Shown here: piece after piece, positions 9,735 through 17,072 of the stretch | Layout: each line of letters begins with the position of its first letter | Position numbering within the stretch: position 1 is the stretch's first letter | Source: Thalassobacillus devorans MSP14 | GTDB taxonomy: Bacteria > Bacillota > Bacilli > Bacillales > Halobacillaceae | NCBI RefSeq assembly: GCF_000496835.1 | Contig: NZ_KI543237.1 | Span: 452,364 to 516,363 of the forward strand | Length of the DNA stretch: 64,000 bases | Reading direction: 5' to 3' | The notes under the pieces: model-generated | What the model was told of the DNA's origin: nothing | The model's input: the letters and a program-made list of their open reading frames with translations, nothing else | Database searches by the model: none | Made by a program: the position numbers and the translations under genes

Positions 9735-10377
9735 CACTCCCGAGTAAAGAATCGCTAACATTGACGCCTCTAATAAAGAAATTCCGGGAAGCCTATGTGT
9801 CTGACGAAGGTAAAGAACAAGCAGCGGCTTAGTTAATGAAAGAGTTTGAACATCTACAGCAACTCCCAGAGCAATTGAATCAGGAATAGGAGAACGAGAA
9901 GTTTTTAACCGAAGTAGAATCTTACCTCGAAAAACTGAAATATTACGATGAAGCTGGTGAAATTCCGTTAGACATCTAATGGCCACTAAGAACAACGAGA
10001 CAGAGAAAGCAGAGGAATACAAAGAAGAGCTGATTACTCTGTTCAACCAATCCGAACAGATACCGCAAAAAATGGGCAGGGAGTCATCAAGCCATTCCTA
10101 GTTCAGAGTGTGCTGGGGTTGCCTTCCTTACAAGAATCAATCCAACCCTCTATAGATACATTTTACAGCATGTGGCATGACCTGAATGACATCGATTATC
10201 ATAAGCTGGATGGAGTCAACAAAGACGCCACGCAGGTGAATTGATTCAGTACACACCTGAACACGGAAAACGAACCGGTACCAACCATTGGTGGTCGAAG
10301 GGCTCGTCGCAGAAAGAGGCGGCAACAATTCTATCATGCCTTACTACGGATAGTCCTGAGCATTCATGCCAATGACT
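9735..10377 (+). pseudogene. Decayed gene of unknown function
   Basis: Several rightward coding-like stretches are broken by stops and frame changes. One frame from 9735 reads TLPSKESLTLTPLIKKFREAY... with in-frame stops at about 9828, 9886 and 9977. Later frames give SVLGLPSLQESIQPSIDTFY then, after a shift near 10238, ELIQYTPEHGKRTGTNHWWS. The order and common strand suggest one gene that lost function. I do not recognise the family. The 820-bp gap between yitT and the regulator gene holds this and the terminator at 10469. Confidence 0.45.
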
Positions 10378-10468
10378 AGCTGAGAGAGAATGCGGATCTA
10401 GGGGCTGACTATTCGTATAGAAGATGGCGTTGTTCTGGTTACTGAATCTTAAGCTCTATAAACCAAAC

Positions 10469-10512
10469 GAAACAAAAGGTCTGAAGGGGGTACCCTTCAG
10501 ACCTTTTGTTTC
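10469..10512 (-). terminator. Terminator of the siaPQM-nanK-nanR operon
   Basis: A perfect 20-bp stem (GAAACAAAAGGTCTGAAGGG with its complement) and a 4-nt loop lie 21 bp after the stop of the leftward RpiR-family gene. The stem ends in A/T-rich arms typical of bidirectional terminators. Confidence 0.85.
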
Positions 10513-10533
10513 ATCCTTTTTTAAAGTAAAATC

Positions 10534-11373
10534 TTAATATAACTTACTTGCAGTATTCTTGGTAATTCCCATTTTAACTTTTTCTGCATACTCGTAGTTT
10601 TTAATGGTTAGCCCGGTACATATCAAATCGATTAAGAATAACTGGGTTATCTTAGCTACTAGTGATCCACTGTCCAATGGGCTCTCTTTCGATGATGAAA
10701 GTAAGACGTGATCTGCAAATTTCGTGAGAGGGGATCTGATATAGTTTGTGAGTGCAATGACTTGCGCGTTGTTTTCCTTCGCAATAGCTACACTATCCAC
10801 AATATCTTTAGTACTTCCCGTCAGACTTATAGCGATTACAACCGTATTTTCATTCATGGTGGAAGCACGCATCACTTGAAAGTGTGGATCCGTAATGACA
10901 TCCACATGCTTTCCAATACGCATCAGCCGGGTCTGCATATCCTGGGCAGCAATACCAGAAGAACCAACACCGAATACAACAACATCGTTCGCCTCATGGA
11001 TTGTGCTGATACACTGCTGTAATACGTCCGGGTCTACAAGATCGTAGGAATCTTCGATGGCCCGTACCATATTATTCTTGATTTTTTCTACGTAAGTAGC
11101 TTCATTATCATCCTTGCCTTGCACTGATAATTCCTGAGCGAACAAAAATTTAAAATCCTGAAATCCCTTGAATCCCAGTTTTCGAAAAAAGCGTAGAACC
11201 GTAGCCTCTGCCACACCGCTCGCCTCTGATAATTCCGTCAATGAATGGTAGAGAACCTGCTGGCTATTTGCTTGGATATACTGATATATTTTATTTTCTG
11301 ACTTTGTAAAACCAGGCTTATTTTGTTCCATTAAAATGGAAGGTTTCACACCATTAAGTCGGTTCTTTTCCAT
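10534..11373 (-). CDS. nanR: RpiR/MurR-family regulator, probable sialic acid repressor
   Basis: 279 residues from the chosen ATG. An N-terminal HTH (about 10-90; FTKSENKIYQYI..., SGVAEATVLRFFRKLGF) and a SIS sugar-phosphate-binding domain (about 115-250; VVFGVGSSGIAAQDM, ISLTGSTKDIVDSV) define the family. As last gene of the sialic acid operon it probably senses a pathway intermediate such as ManNAc-6-P or GlcNAc-6-P; that is inference. The longer frame begins with TTG at 11406 overlapping the nanK stop; the ATG at 11373 is preferred because AGAGGGGAT precedes it. Its likely targets are the three matching operators at about 15240, 16954 and 19563. Confidence 0.85.
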   Translation of the reverse strand: MEKNRLNGVKPSILMEQNKPGFTKSENKIYQYIQANSQQVLYHSLTELSEASGVAEATVLRFFRKLGFKGFQDFKFLFAQELSVQGKDDNEATYVEKIKNNMVRAIEDSYDLVDPDVLQQCISTIHEANDVVVFGVGSSGIAAQDMQTRLMRIGKHVDVITDPHFQVMRASTMNENTVVIAISLTGSTKDIVDSVAIAKENNAQVIALTNYIRSPLTKFADHVLLSSSKESPLDSGSLVAKITQLFLIDLICTGLTIKNYEYAEKVKMGITKNTASKLY

Positions 11374-11402
11374 AAAATGATCCCCTCTTTCTCCCTTTGC
11401 GG

Positions 11403-12299
11403 TCAATCAGCAAAATAGTGGTAAGCAGCTCCCAGAAGGTTTGCTTTATTTTGATGAACTGCTATCCGAACATCAAGTTTTCTTCGATGATTCGGCATCA
11501 CTTTTTCAAAAAGCGATTGTTTAATATGGGTCAAAAGAAATTCACCTTGGGCAGAAATACCGCCACCGATAACGATCAGTTCTGGATTTAAAACATGAAC
11601 AACCGACTTAAGGCCGGTCGTCAAATCATCCAGCCACTGATTAAAAACTGCTTCACTCTGTTTATCACCATACCGCAATTTTTCGAAGAATTCTATTACC
11701 TTTATTTTACTACCAAACGATTCATTTATCATCTCTTCCAAGGCGGAACTTGAAGCATATCTTTCCAGACAACCATCATTTCCACAGGTGCACGGCTTCC
11801 CTCCGGGATATAAAGTAAGATGACCGATCTCAGCCGCAGCATGACTGGAACCAGAATATAATTGACCATTTAAAAACAATGAACCTCCGATTCCCGTACC
11901 AATGGTCAAACATAAAAAGTTTTCTGTATCATTAGCTGCACCCTTCCAATATTCTCCGAGCGCTGTACAATTGACATCATTTTCTACTTTAACCTTCAGA
12001 CCTGTTGCTTTTCCAACACGACTTCTGATATCCATTCCAGTGTAATCGGGGATAGTATCAGTAGCATATACCACTACCCCATTTTCCGAATTAATCTGAC
12101 CAGCTGTACTAATGGATATTCCATCTATCTTCCAGATTTTTTTTATTTCCAGGCTTTTATTGATGACTTTTTTTATAATAGCTTCTCCACCTTGTTTTGC
12201 TGCTGTGGGGAAGGAGCCATCTTCCATAAATGAGCCATCCCTATCTACAACACCATACTTTATTGATGTTCCTCCTATATCAAACACGGCAATCAACAT
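11403..12299 (-). CDS. nanK: ROK-family N-acetylmannosamine kinase
   Basis: 298 residues with the ROK signature: N-terminal phosphate loop DIGGTSIKYG, catalytic Asp in VENDVNC (D108), and the zinc motif CTCGNDGCLE after GHLTLYPGG. It should phosphorylate ManNAc to ManNAc-6-P in the cytoplasm, between NanA and NanE. Family alone would also allow glucokinase; its place between siaM and nanR decides. GAGGAG precedes the ATG. A terminator-like hairpin separates it from siaM, so its expression may be lower than that of the transporter. Confidence 0.87.
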   Translation of the reverse strand: MLIAVFDIGGTSIKYGVVDRDGSFMEDGSFPTAAKQGGEAIIKKVINKSLEIKKIWKIDGISISTAGQINSENGVVVYATDTIPDYTGMDIRSRVGKATGLKVKVENDVNCTALGEYWKGAANDTENFLCLTIGTGIGGSLFLNGQLYSGSSHAAAEIGHLTLYPGGKPCTCGNDGCLERYASSSALEEMINESFGSKIKVIEFFEKLRYGDKQSEAVFNQWLDDLTTGLKSVVHVLNPELIVIGGGISAQGEFLLTHIKQSLFEKVMPNHRRKLDVRIAVHQNKANLLGAAYHYFAD

Positions 12300-12327
12300 A
12301 GCTATTTCTCCTCTATATTCAAGTTAA

Positions 12328-12361
12328 AAAGAGAAAAACCTGCAGACAGGCTTTTCTCTTT
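12328..12361 (-). terminator. Intra-operon hairpin between siaM and nanK
   Basis: AAAGAGAAAAACCTG pairs with CAGGCTTTTCTCTTT (one G-U pair in leftward RNA) around a 4-nt loop. It starts 5 bp after the siaM stop. With nanK beginning downstream it looks like a partial terminator or an mRNA stabiliser for siaPQM. Confidence 0.65.
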
Positions 12362-12365
12362 AAAA

Positions 12366-13646
12366 TTACGGACTAAACAAATTAGGTAAAAACAGTACAA
12401 GTTGAGGAAATATCGTTATGATAATCAATGTAACGAACAACGGAATCCAAAATGGAATGACTCCTCTGGTGATGACATGAATAGGGATATTACCCACTTT
12501 TGACACCACAAACAACGCCATTCCCATCGGTGGAGTCAATATTCCAATCATCAAGTTCAGAATAACAATGATACCAAAATGAACTGGATCGACACCAGCT
12601 GCTACGACAACAGGCACCAGAATTGGTATCAATAAAATCAGTAAAGCCAATGACTCGATGAACGTTCCCAGAAAAATCAAGAGTAAATTGATCAATAACA
12701 GCAATAGTACAGGGTTTTCTGTGACATTCAAGAAAAAGTCAGCTATTTCCATGGCGACTCGTTCATGCGCGATCATCTGGCCAAAAAACTCAACAGCCAT
12801 AATCATCAATACAGCTACCCCGGTCAATTTTAACGAATCAACCACATTATCAAAAAACTTCTTCAAAGTCAGTTCACGATATAAAAAGAACCCCAGGATC
12901 ATTGCATAAACCGTGGCTACCACAGCAGCCTCTGTCGGTGTAAATAACCCAGAAAAGATACCACCTATAATGATAACCGGTGTCAGCAATGCCCAAAATG
13001 CTTCTTTAAAATGAAAAGCACGCTTTTTGAAGGTAGACTTTTCTTCCTTTGGAAATCCACGCTTCTTTGCAAAAATATAGGCGACCACCATCAAGCTGGC
13101 TGCCATTATAATACCTGGGATAACTCCCGCTAAAAATAAATCGGCAATCGATTGATCAGAGACTACACCATAAATGATCAATGGAATACTGGGAGGAATA
13201 ATTGGCCCAATGATCGCTGAAGCTGCCGTTAGGCCTCCCGCGTAATCATCATCGTACTTCCCGTCACGCATCGACTTAATTTCTAATTGTCCCAGCCCCC
13301 CAGCGTCAGCAAGTGCTGAACCGGACATGCCGGAAAACATTAAGCTTGCCATGATGTTCACATGTCCCAGTCCACCCATGAAGTGTCCTACCAGCGATCT
13401 TGCAAAACTGAAAATCCGCTCGGTGATGCCAGATGAATTCATTAATGTTCCAGTTAATATAAAGAATGGAACGGCAAGCAGCGAAAATGTATCAAGACTA
13501 TCAACCAATTTCGCACTTGTGAAAAATACCAGGCTCCAGTCATTGGTAAGAAAATAAACAAATGCTGCAAGCAGTAACGTGAACCCCACCGGCATACCCA
13601 GGAATAAAAGGACAAGCCATAACAGCAATATCATAAAGACATCCAT
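12366..13646 (-). CDS. siaM: TRAP transporter large membrane subunit (DctM type) for sialic acid
   Basis: 426 residues, hydrophobic throughout with the about 12 membrane segments of DctM proteins; family motifs include GMPVGFTLLLAAF near the start and IIPPSIPLIIYG and FTPTEAAVVA further in. It forms the Na+-driven translocation unit with siaQ and receives ligand from siaP. The ATG follows AAGGAGGTGGG and abuts the siaQ stop, showing tight coupling. Substrate is assigned from the neighbouring nan genes; DctM sequence alone would not reveal it. Confidence 0.88.
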   Translation of the reverse strand: MDVFMILLLWLVLLFLGMPVGFTLLLAAFVYFLTNDWSLVFFTSAKLVDSLDTFSLLAVPFFILTGTLMNSSGITERIFSFARSLVGHFMGGLGHVNIMASLMFSGMSGSALADAGGLGQLEIKSMRDGKYDDDYAGGLTAASAIIGPIIPPSIPLIIYGVVSDQSIADLFLAGVIPGIIMAASLMVVAYIFAKKRGFPKEEKSTFKKRAFHFKEAFWALLTPVIIIGGIFSGLFTPTEAAVVATVYAMILGFFLYRELTLKKFFDNVVDSLKLTGVAVLMIMAVEFFGQMIAHERVAMEIADFFLNVTENPVLLLLLINLLLIFLGTFIESLALLILLIPILVPVVVAAGVDPVHFGIIVILNLMIGILTPPMGMALFVVSKVGNIPIHVITRGVIPFWIPLFVTLIIITIFPQLVLFLPNLFSP

Positions 13647-14114
13647 TTATCCCACCTCCTTCTTATGCTTTATCTCTTTGATGTTTTTCTCAATCAAGCG
13701 ATAAAGCATAAGCAAGGATAGTACCGGGAGTGCCATATACATATATACATAGGATATATTCAAGGAGACAATCTCCACCGGAAGCTTACGTATTGACATT
13801 TCGTACCCGATATAGGTCATTACCAGCAGGATGATCCCTATTAGTATTTGAAAAGTGTAGTGGATAACATTTTGTATCCTGACTGGCAGCTTCTCAAAGA
13901 AGTATTCGATTCTCACATGTCCATCACTTTTAATCTCAGAGGAGACGGCAAGGTAAGCTACATATACAAATAGAAACCTCGCCAGCTGCTCAGACCACGT
14001 ATTCGGACTATCCAATACCTGCCTTGAAAAGATTTGGAGGACAAGAACAATTAATATTACGATGAACAGCGATCCACCAATAATCTCCTCGAGATTCCGA
14101 AAGAACTTTTTCAT
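13647..14114 (-). CDS. siaQ: TRAP transporter small membrane subunit (DctQ type)
   Basis: 155 residues with four predicted membrane helices; LEEIIGGSLFIVILIVLVLQ, WSEQLARFLFVYVAYLA and VRIEYFFEKLP match the DctQ pattern. It partners siaM. The start is taken at ATG 14114 (MKKFFRNLEE) because AGGGG lies 8 nt before it, while the ATG two codons earlier is too close to that site. Confidence 0.85.
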   Translation of the reverse strand: MKKFFRNLEEIIGGSLFIVILIVLVLQIFSRQVLDSPNTWSEQLARFLFVYVAYLAVSSEIKSDGHVRIEYFFEKLPVRIQNVIHYTFQILIGIILLVMTYIGYEMSIRKLPVEIVSLNISYVYMYMALPVLSLLMLYRLIEKNIKEIKHKKEVG

Positions 14115-14140
14115 AAACATTCCCCTAGATCGAGTTTGAA

Positions 14141-15172
14141 TTACCGCGCGTCTTTAATTTGTTGTAAGTATTTTTCTCCGTCACCTTCAATATCTTCCAG
14201 ATATTTAGGGTAAGCTTTGGAGACTGCCTTTCTGAATTCCTCTAAATCAGGCCTTGTTACAGTGACACCTTCTTTTTCGAACTTAGAAATCAAACTTGCT
14301 TCTTCTTCTTTAAATAGCTTGGTATGCTCTTCGGCAGCCTTATCAATTCCTTCTTGTAAAATGGTCTGGAGGTCTTCAGGTAATGCATCCCAAGTCTTTT
14401 TACTTACTACATAATTGGCATCGTTAACTACATGATTTGTCATAGCGAGGTAATCCTGTACTTCATAGAATTTTTGTGCATCAATCGTGGAAAGAGGATT
14501 CTCCTGTCCATCTACGGAGTTAGTCTGAAGCGCCATGTATACTTCTGTAAATGCCATCGGTGTAGGAGAGGCTCCAGTATATTTAGCATAATCAAGGAGT
14601 GTATCAGCTTCCGGAACGCGAAGTTTCAAACCTTCCATATCACTTAATGATTCTATCGGACGGTTGGAAGTCGTCTGACGAGTACCATTATAGGCAGTTG
14701 CAGCTATCATCCAGTTATGGTCTTTCTCTAATTCCTCATGAAGTTCTTTCCCATAGTCCGTTTCATAAACAGCACGTTTCAGGTGATCGAAATCCTCCAC
14801 AATATATGGAAGACCCATCAGTTCAGCACGCGGTACCCATATCCCGAATCTGCCAGTCTCCGCAAGAGTAATATCTAAGCTATCTTCCCTTACTTGCTCT
14901 AACATGGCGCGGTCATCTCCAAGTTGAGAATCTGCATAAATGTTGATGGTTAATTGTCCATCACTTTCTTTCTCTACATAGTCAGCTAGCAGCTCAGCCG
15001 CCTTGTATTCGTTCTGAGCAGTTCCGGCTACCATTCCAAACTTCAATTCAAATTTTTCTCCATCAGATGAAGAGTCGGCACCTGCAGAACTTGTATCATT
15101 TTCTCCAGAACACGCCGCTAAAGCGAATACTAAAACTAACAAAAAGCCTAACTTCATGATATGTTTCTTCAT
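14141..15172 (-). CDS. siaP: TRAP transporter solute-binding lipoprotein for sialic acid (DctP type)
   Basis: 343 residues. A lipoprotein signal ends in LAAC (residues ~18-21), so the protein is anchored outside the membrane as expected in a Gram-positive. The DctP fold is shown by FGMVAGTAQNEYKAAELLADYVE, LAETGRFGIWVPRAELMGLPY, the carboxylate-binding region around KLRVPEADTLLDY and QTNSVDGQENPLSTI. It should capture free Neu5Ac released by the sialidase. First gene of siaPQM-nanK-nanR, with promoter, operator and cre about 30-115 bp upstream. Confidence 0.88.
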   Translation of the reverse strand: MKKHIMKLGFLLVLVFALAACSGENDTSSAGADSSSDGEKFELKFGMVAGTAQNEYKAAELLADYVEKESDGQLTINIYADSQLGDDRAMLEQVREDSLDITLAETGRFGIWVPRAELMGLPYIVEDFDHLKRAVYETDYGKELHEELEKDHNWMIAATAYNGTRQTTSNRPIESLSDMEGLKLRVPEADTLLDYAKYTGASPTPMAFTEVYMALQTNSVDGQENPLSTIDAQKFYEVQDYLAMTNHVVNDANYVVSKKTWDALPEDLQTILQEGIDKAAEEHTKLFKEEEASLISKFEKEGVTVTRPDLEEFRKAVSKAYPKYLEDIEGDGEKYLQQIKDAR

Positions 15173-15200
15173 AAAATAACCTCTCTCCCTTTAATATGTT

Positions 15201-15214
15201 TTGAAACGCTTTCA
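15201..15214 (-). promoter_or_regulatory. cre-like site downstream of the siaP promoter
   Basis: TTGAAACGCTTTCA resembles the CcpA cre with two mismatches (and one deviation from symmetry). It lies just downstream of the predicted -10 box, a roadblock position, as does the cre at the nanE promoter. Confidence 0.55.
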
Positions 15215-15227
15215 TTTGTTAGTAAAA

Positions 15228-15256
15228 AATATATCATCTTGATAGTTAATTGTCAA
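15228..15256 (-). promoter_or_regulatory. SigA-type promoter of siaPQM-nanK-nanR
   Basis: On the minus strand, TTGACA (15256-15251), 17 nt, then TATATT (15233-15228). The -35 hexamer lies inside the operator arm. Confidence 0.7.
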
Positions 15257-15286
15257 TATTATTATTATTATGAAAATCAACTATCA
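15240..15286. promoter_or_regulatory. Predicted NanR operator before siaP
   Basis: An inverted repeat with outer arms TTGATAGTT and AACTATCAA (11 bp perfect when extended to 15237 and 15289). The left part TGATAGTTAATTGTCAATAT matches the nanE operator arm. The same 47-48 bp layout recurs at nanE and nanH, pointing to one regulator, most simply the RpiR protein encoded in this operon. Confidence 0.7.
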
Positions 15287-15295
15287 AGAAGAGTT

Positions 15296-16165
15296 TTAAT
15301 TAAAATACTTTTCAGCAATTTTATTAGCTCTTGTTACTTCTGTTTCTGTTAAAGCACGCATCGGTTTGCGGCAAAAACCGGCGTCTACGCCTTTTTGCTT
15401 AAGGACTTCTTTAATAGTTTGATAGAGTCCATTATCAAGTATTTCAGCAATTACATCGTTCGTTACTTTTTGTACTGCTCTCGCCTCGTCAATTTTACCA
15501 TTTTGCGCCAATTCAAAGATCTGTTTCGCCCGTTGTCCATTCAGATTGAACGTACTGCCAATAGCGCCATCGATATCTAATACACTTGCTGACAGGAGCA
15601 TCTCATCAAATCCAGAATAAATCAGTTTCTCTGGGAATTTGTGGCGAATTCGTTCCAACAGGAAAAAGTCAGGAGCTGTGAATTTTACACCGATGATTTT
15701 TTCATGTTCAAATAGCTCAGCAAATTGATCCAGGTTCATATTGACCCCTGTCAATGCTGGAATGGAATAAATAATCAAATCGTTATCAACGCTTTCAAGA
15801 ATTGTCTGGTAGTAGTCTTTGACCTCTGCAAAATCAAATTTATAATAAAAAGGTGTGACAGCAGAAATAGCATCATATCCCAAATCTGTCGTGTACTGGG
15901 CCAGCTCCACTGCTTCATCGATGTTCAAAGATCCCACTTGCCCGATCAATTTCACTTCGTCACCGACTTCATCCTTTACAATTTTAAATACCTGTTTCTT
16001 TTGCTCCGTGGATAACAGGAAGTTCTCCCCGGTACTGCCATTTACATAAAGACCATCCACTTCGGAAACATCGATATTATATCTGACAATTTCCCGTAAG
16101 CCTTTCTCATTTATGTTTCCTTGTTCATCAAAGGAACACATTAAAGCTGAAAATAATCCCTTCAT
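15296..16165 (-). CDS. nanA: N-acetylneuraminate lyase
   Basis: 289 residues from the ATG at 16165. It cleaves Neu5Ac to ManNAc and pyruvate in the cytoplasm. The DHDPS/NAL TIM-barrel signature is complete: GSTGE at 43-47, catalytic Tyr133 in IIYSIPALTG and Schiff-base Lys161 in GVKFTAPDF, and YSGFDEMLLS. An upstream in-frame start (16225) would overlap nanE by 47 nt, but AGGGGGAT stands just before ATG 16165, leaving 13 nt after the nanE stop. Second gene of nanE-nanA. Confidence 0.93.
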   Translation of the reverse strand: MKGLFSALMCSFDEQGNINEKGLREIVRYNIDVSEVDGLYVNGSTGENFLLSTEQKKQVFKIVKDEVGDEVKLIGQVGSLNIDEAVELAQYTTDLGYDAISAVTPFYYKFDFAEVKDYYQTILESVDNDLIIYSIPALTGVNMNLDQFAELFEHEKIIGVKFTAPDFFLLERIRHKFPEKLIYSGFDEMLLSASVLDIDGAIGSTFNLNGQRAKQIFELAQNGKIDEARAVQKVTNDVIAEILDNGLYQTIKEVLKQKGVDAGFCRKPMRALTETEVTRANKIAEKYFN

Positions 16166-16178
16166 ACTTATCCCCCTA

Positions 16179-16877
16179 TTATTTACTGGATTCATATTCA
16201 TCCACTTGATCAATAGCTGCTGCAAACTTCTTAGTAATCAATTGCGGTCTCGTGATGGCACTGCCCACTACCACTGCATGAGCGCCTAGTTCTAATGCTT
16301 CTTTCACTTTCTCAGGGGTATCATAGTTGCCCTCGGCTATTACAGGAATAGAAACAACCTCCAGTACCTTCTCCAATACTTGCAATGGAACCACATCTTC
16401 CGTATAAGCGGTGTACCCCGCAAGTGTTGTCGCAACAATATCTACGCCTGCTCTTTCTGCTTCTATTGCTTCTTCAGTTGTAGATACATCTGCCATGAAA
16501 AGCTGTTGAGGAAACTCTTTCTTAACTTTGTGAAAAAATTCAGTAAAGCCTTTGCCATCCGGTCGTTTTCGGCAGGTAGCATCAAAAGCGATAATGTCAC
16601 ACCCTTCTTGGTAAAGCTCCCTCACTTCTTTAGTGGTCGGGGTAATCCTTACATCATTATCCGGGTAATCCTTTTTGATAATCCCGATGATAGGAAGCTT
16701 AATCTCCCTTTTAATCGCCCGAATGTCCTTTACTGTATTCGCCCTTATTCCTGCGGCTCCTCCCTGGGATGCTGCCAGTGCCATCTTGCTCATGATGTAC
16801 GAGTCGTGAAGCGGTTCTCCTTCCAGTGCCTGACAAGAAACAATCAATTTTGACTTTAGTTTTTCTACTAGATCCAT
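16179..16877 (-). CDS. nanE: N-acetylmannosamine-6-phosphate 2-epimerase
   Basis: 232 residues. It converts ManNAc-6-P to GlcNAc-6-P, the last dedicated step of sialic acid breakdown. Typical stretches are [16 protein letters not shown] at the start, [41 protein letters not shown] and [12 protein letters not shown] of the phosphate-binding barrel end. It is first gene of nanE-nanA, with a clear promoter, operator and cre upstream. The following enzymes, NagA and NagB, are not in the window and must be elsewhere. Confidence 0.93.
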   Translation of the reverse strand: MDLVEKLKSKLIVSCQALEGEPLHDSYIMSKMALAASQGGAAGIRANTVKDIRAIKREIKLPIIGIIKKDYPDNDVRITPTTKEVRELYQEGCDIIAFDATCRKRPDGKGFTEFFHKVKKEFPQQLFMADVSTTEEAIEAERAGVDIVATTLAGYTAYTEDVVPLQVLEKVLEVVSIPVIAEGNYDTPEKVKEALELGAHAVVVGSAITRPQLITKKFAAAIDQVDEYESSK

Positions 16878-16919
16878 AAACGATCTCCTTACCTAATTTG
16901 CCATTCTACTATCGTTTGT

Positions 16920-16933
16920 TTAAAACGCTTTCA
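16920..16933 (-). promoter_or_regulatory. cre site at the nanE promoter
   Basis: TTAAAACGCTTTCA matches the CcpA cre consensus with one mismatch. It sits just downstream of the -10 hexamer, where CcpA would block transcription. Confidence 0.65.
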
Positions 16934-16941
16934 GTAAGTTC

Positions 16942-16970
16942 ACTATAAACCAGTGATTGCTAATTGTCAA
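16942..16970 (-). promoter_or_regulatory. SigA-type promoter of nanE-nanA
   Basis: Minus strand TTGACA (16970-16965), 17 nt, TATAGT (16947-16942). Near-consensus and embedded in the operator palindrome. Confidence 0.8.
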
Positions 16971-17001
16971 TATAATATTTAATATTGACAATTAGCAATC
17001 A
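16954..17001. promoter_or_regulatory. Predicted NanR operator before nanE
   Basis: A perfect inverted repeat with 20-bp arms (TGATTGCTAATTGTCAATAT and its complement) around an 8-nt A/T centre. One arm carries the -35 box, so binding would occlude RNA polymerase. It is the best-formed of the three related sites. Confidence 0.75.
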
Positions 17002-17022
17002 TAAGTGATTAACTTATATACA

Positions 17023-17057
17023 AAAAAGGGCATCATTTTATAGGTGATGCCCTTTTT
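17023..17057 (-). terminator. Terminator after nanH
   Basis: AAAAAGGGCATCA and TGATGCCCTTTTT form a perfect 13-bp stem with A/T tails, 15 bp after the nanH stop. It isolates nanH from the nanE promoter. Confidence 0.85.
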
Positions 17058-17072
17058 AATAGACCTGCTTTT

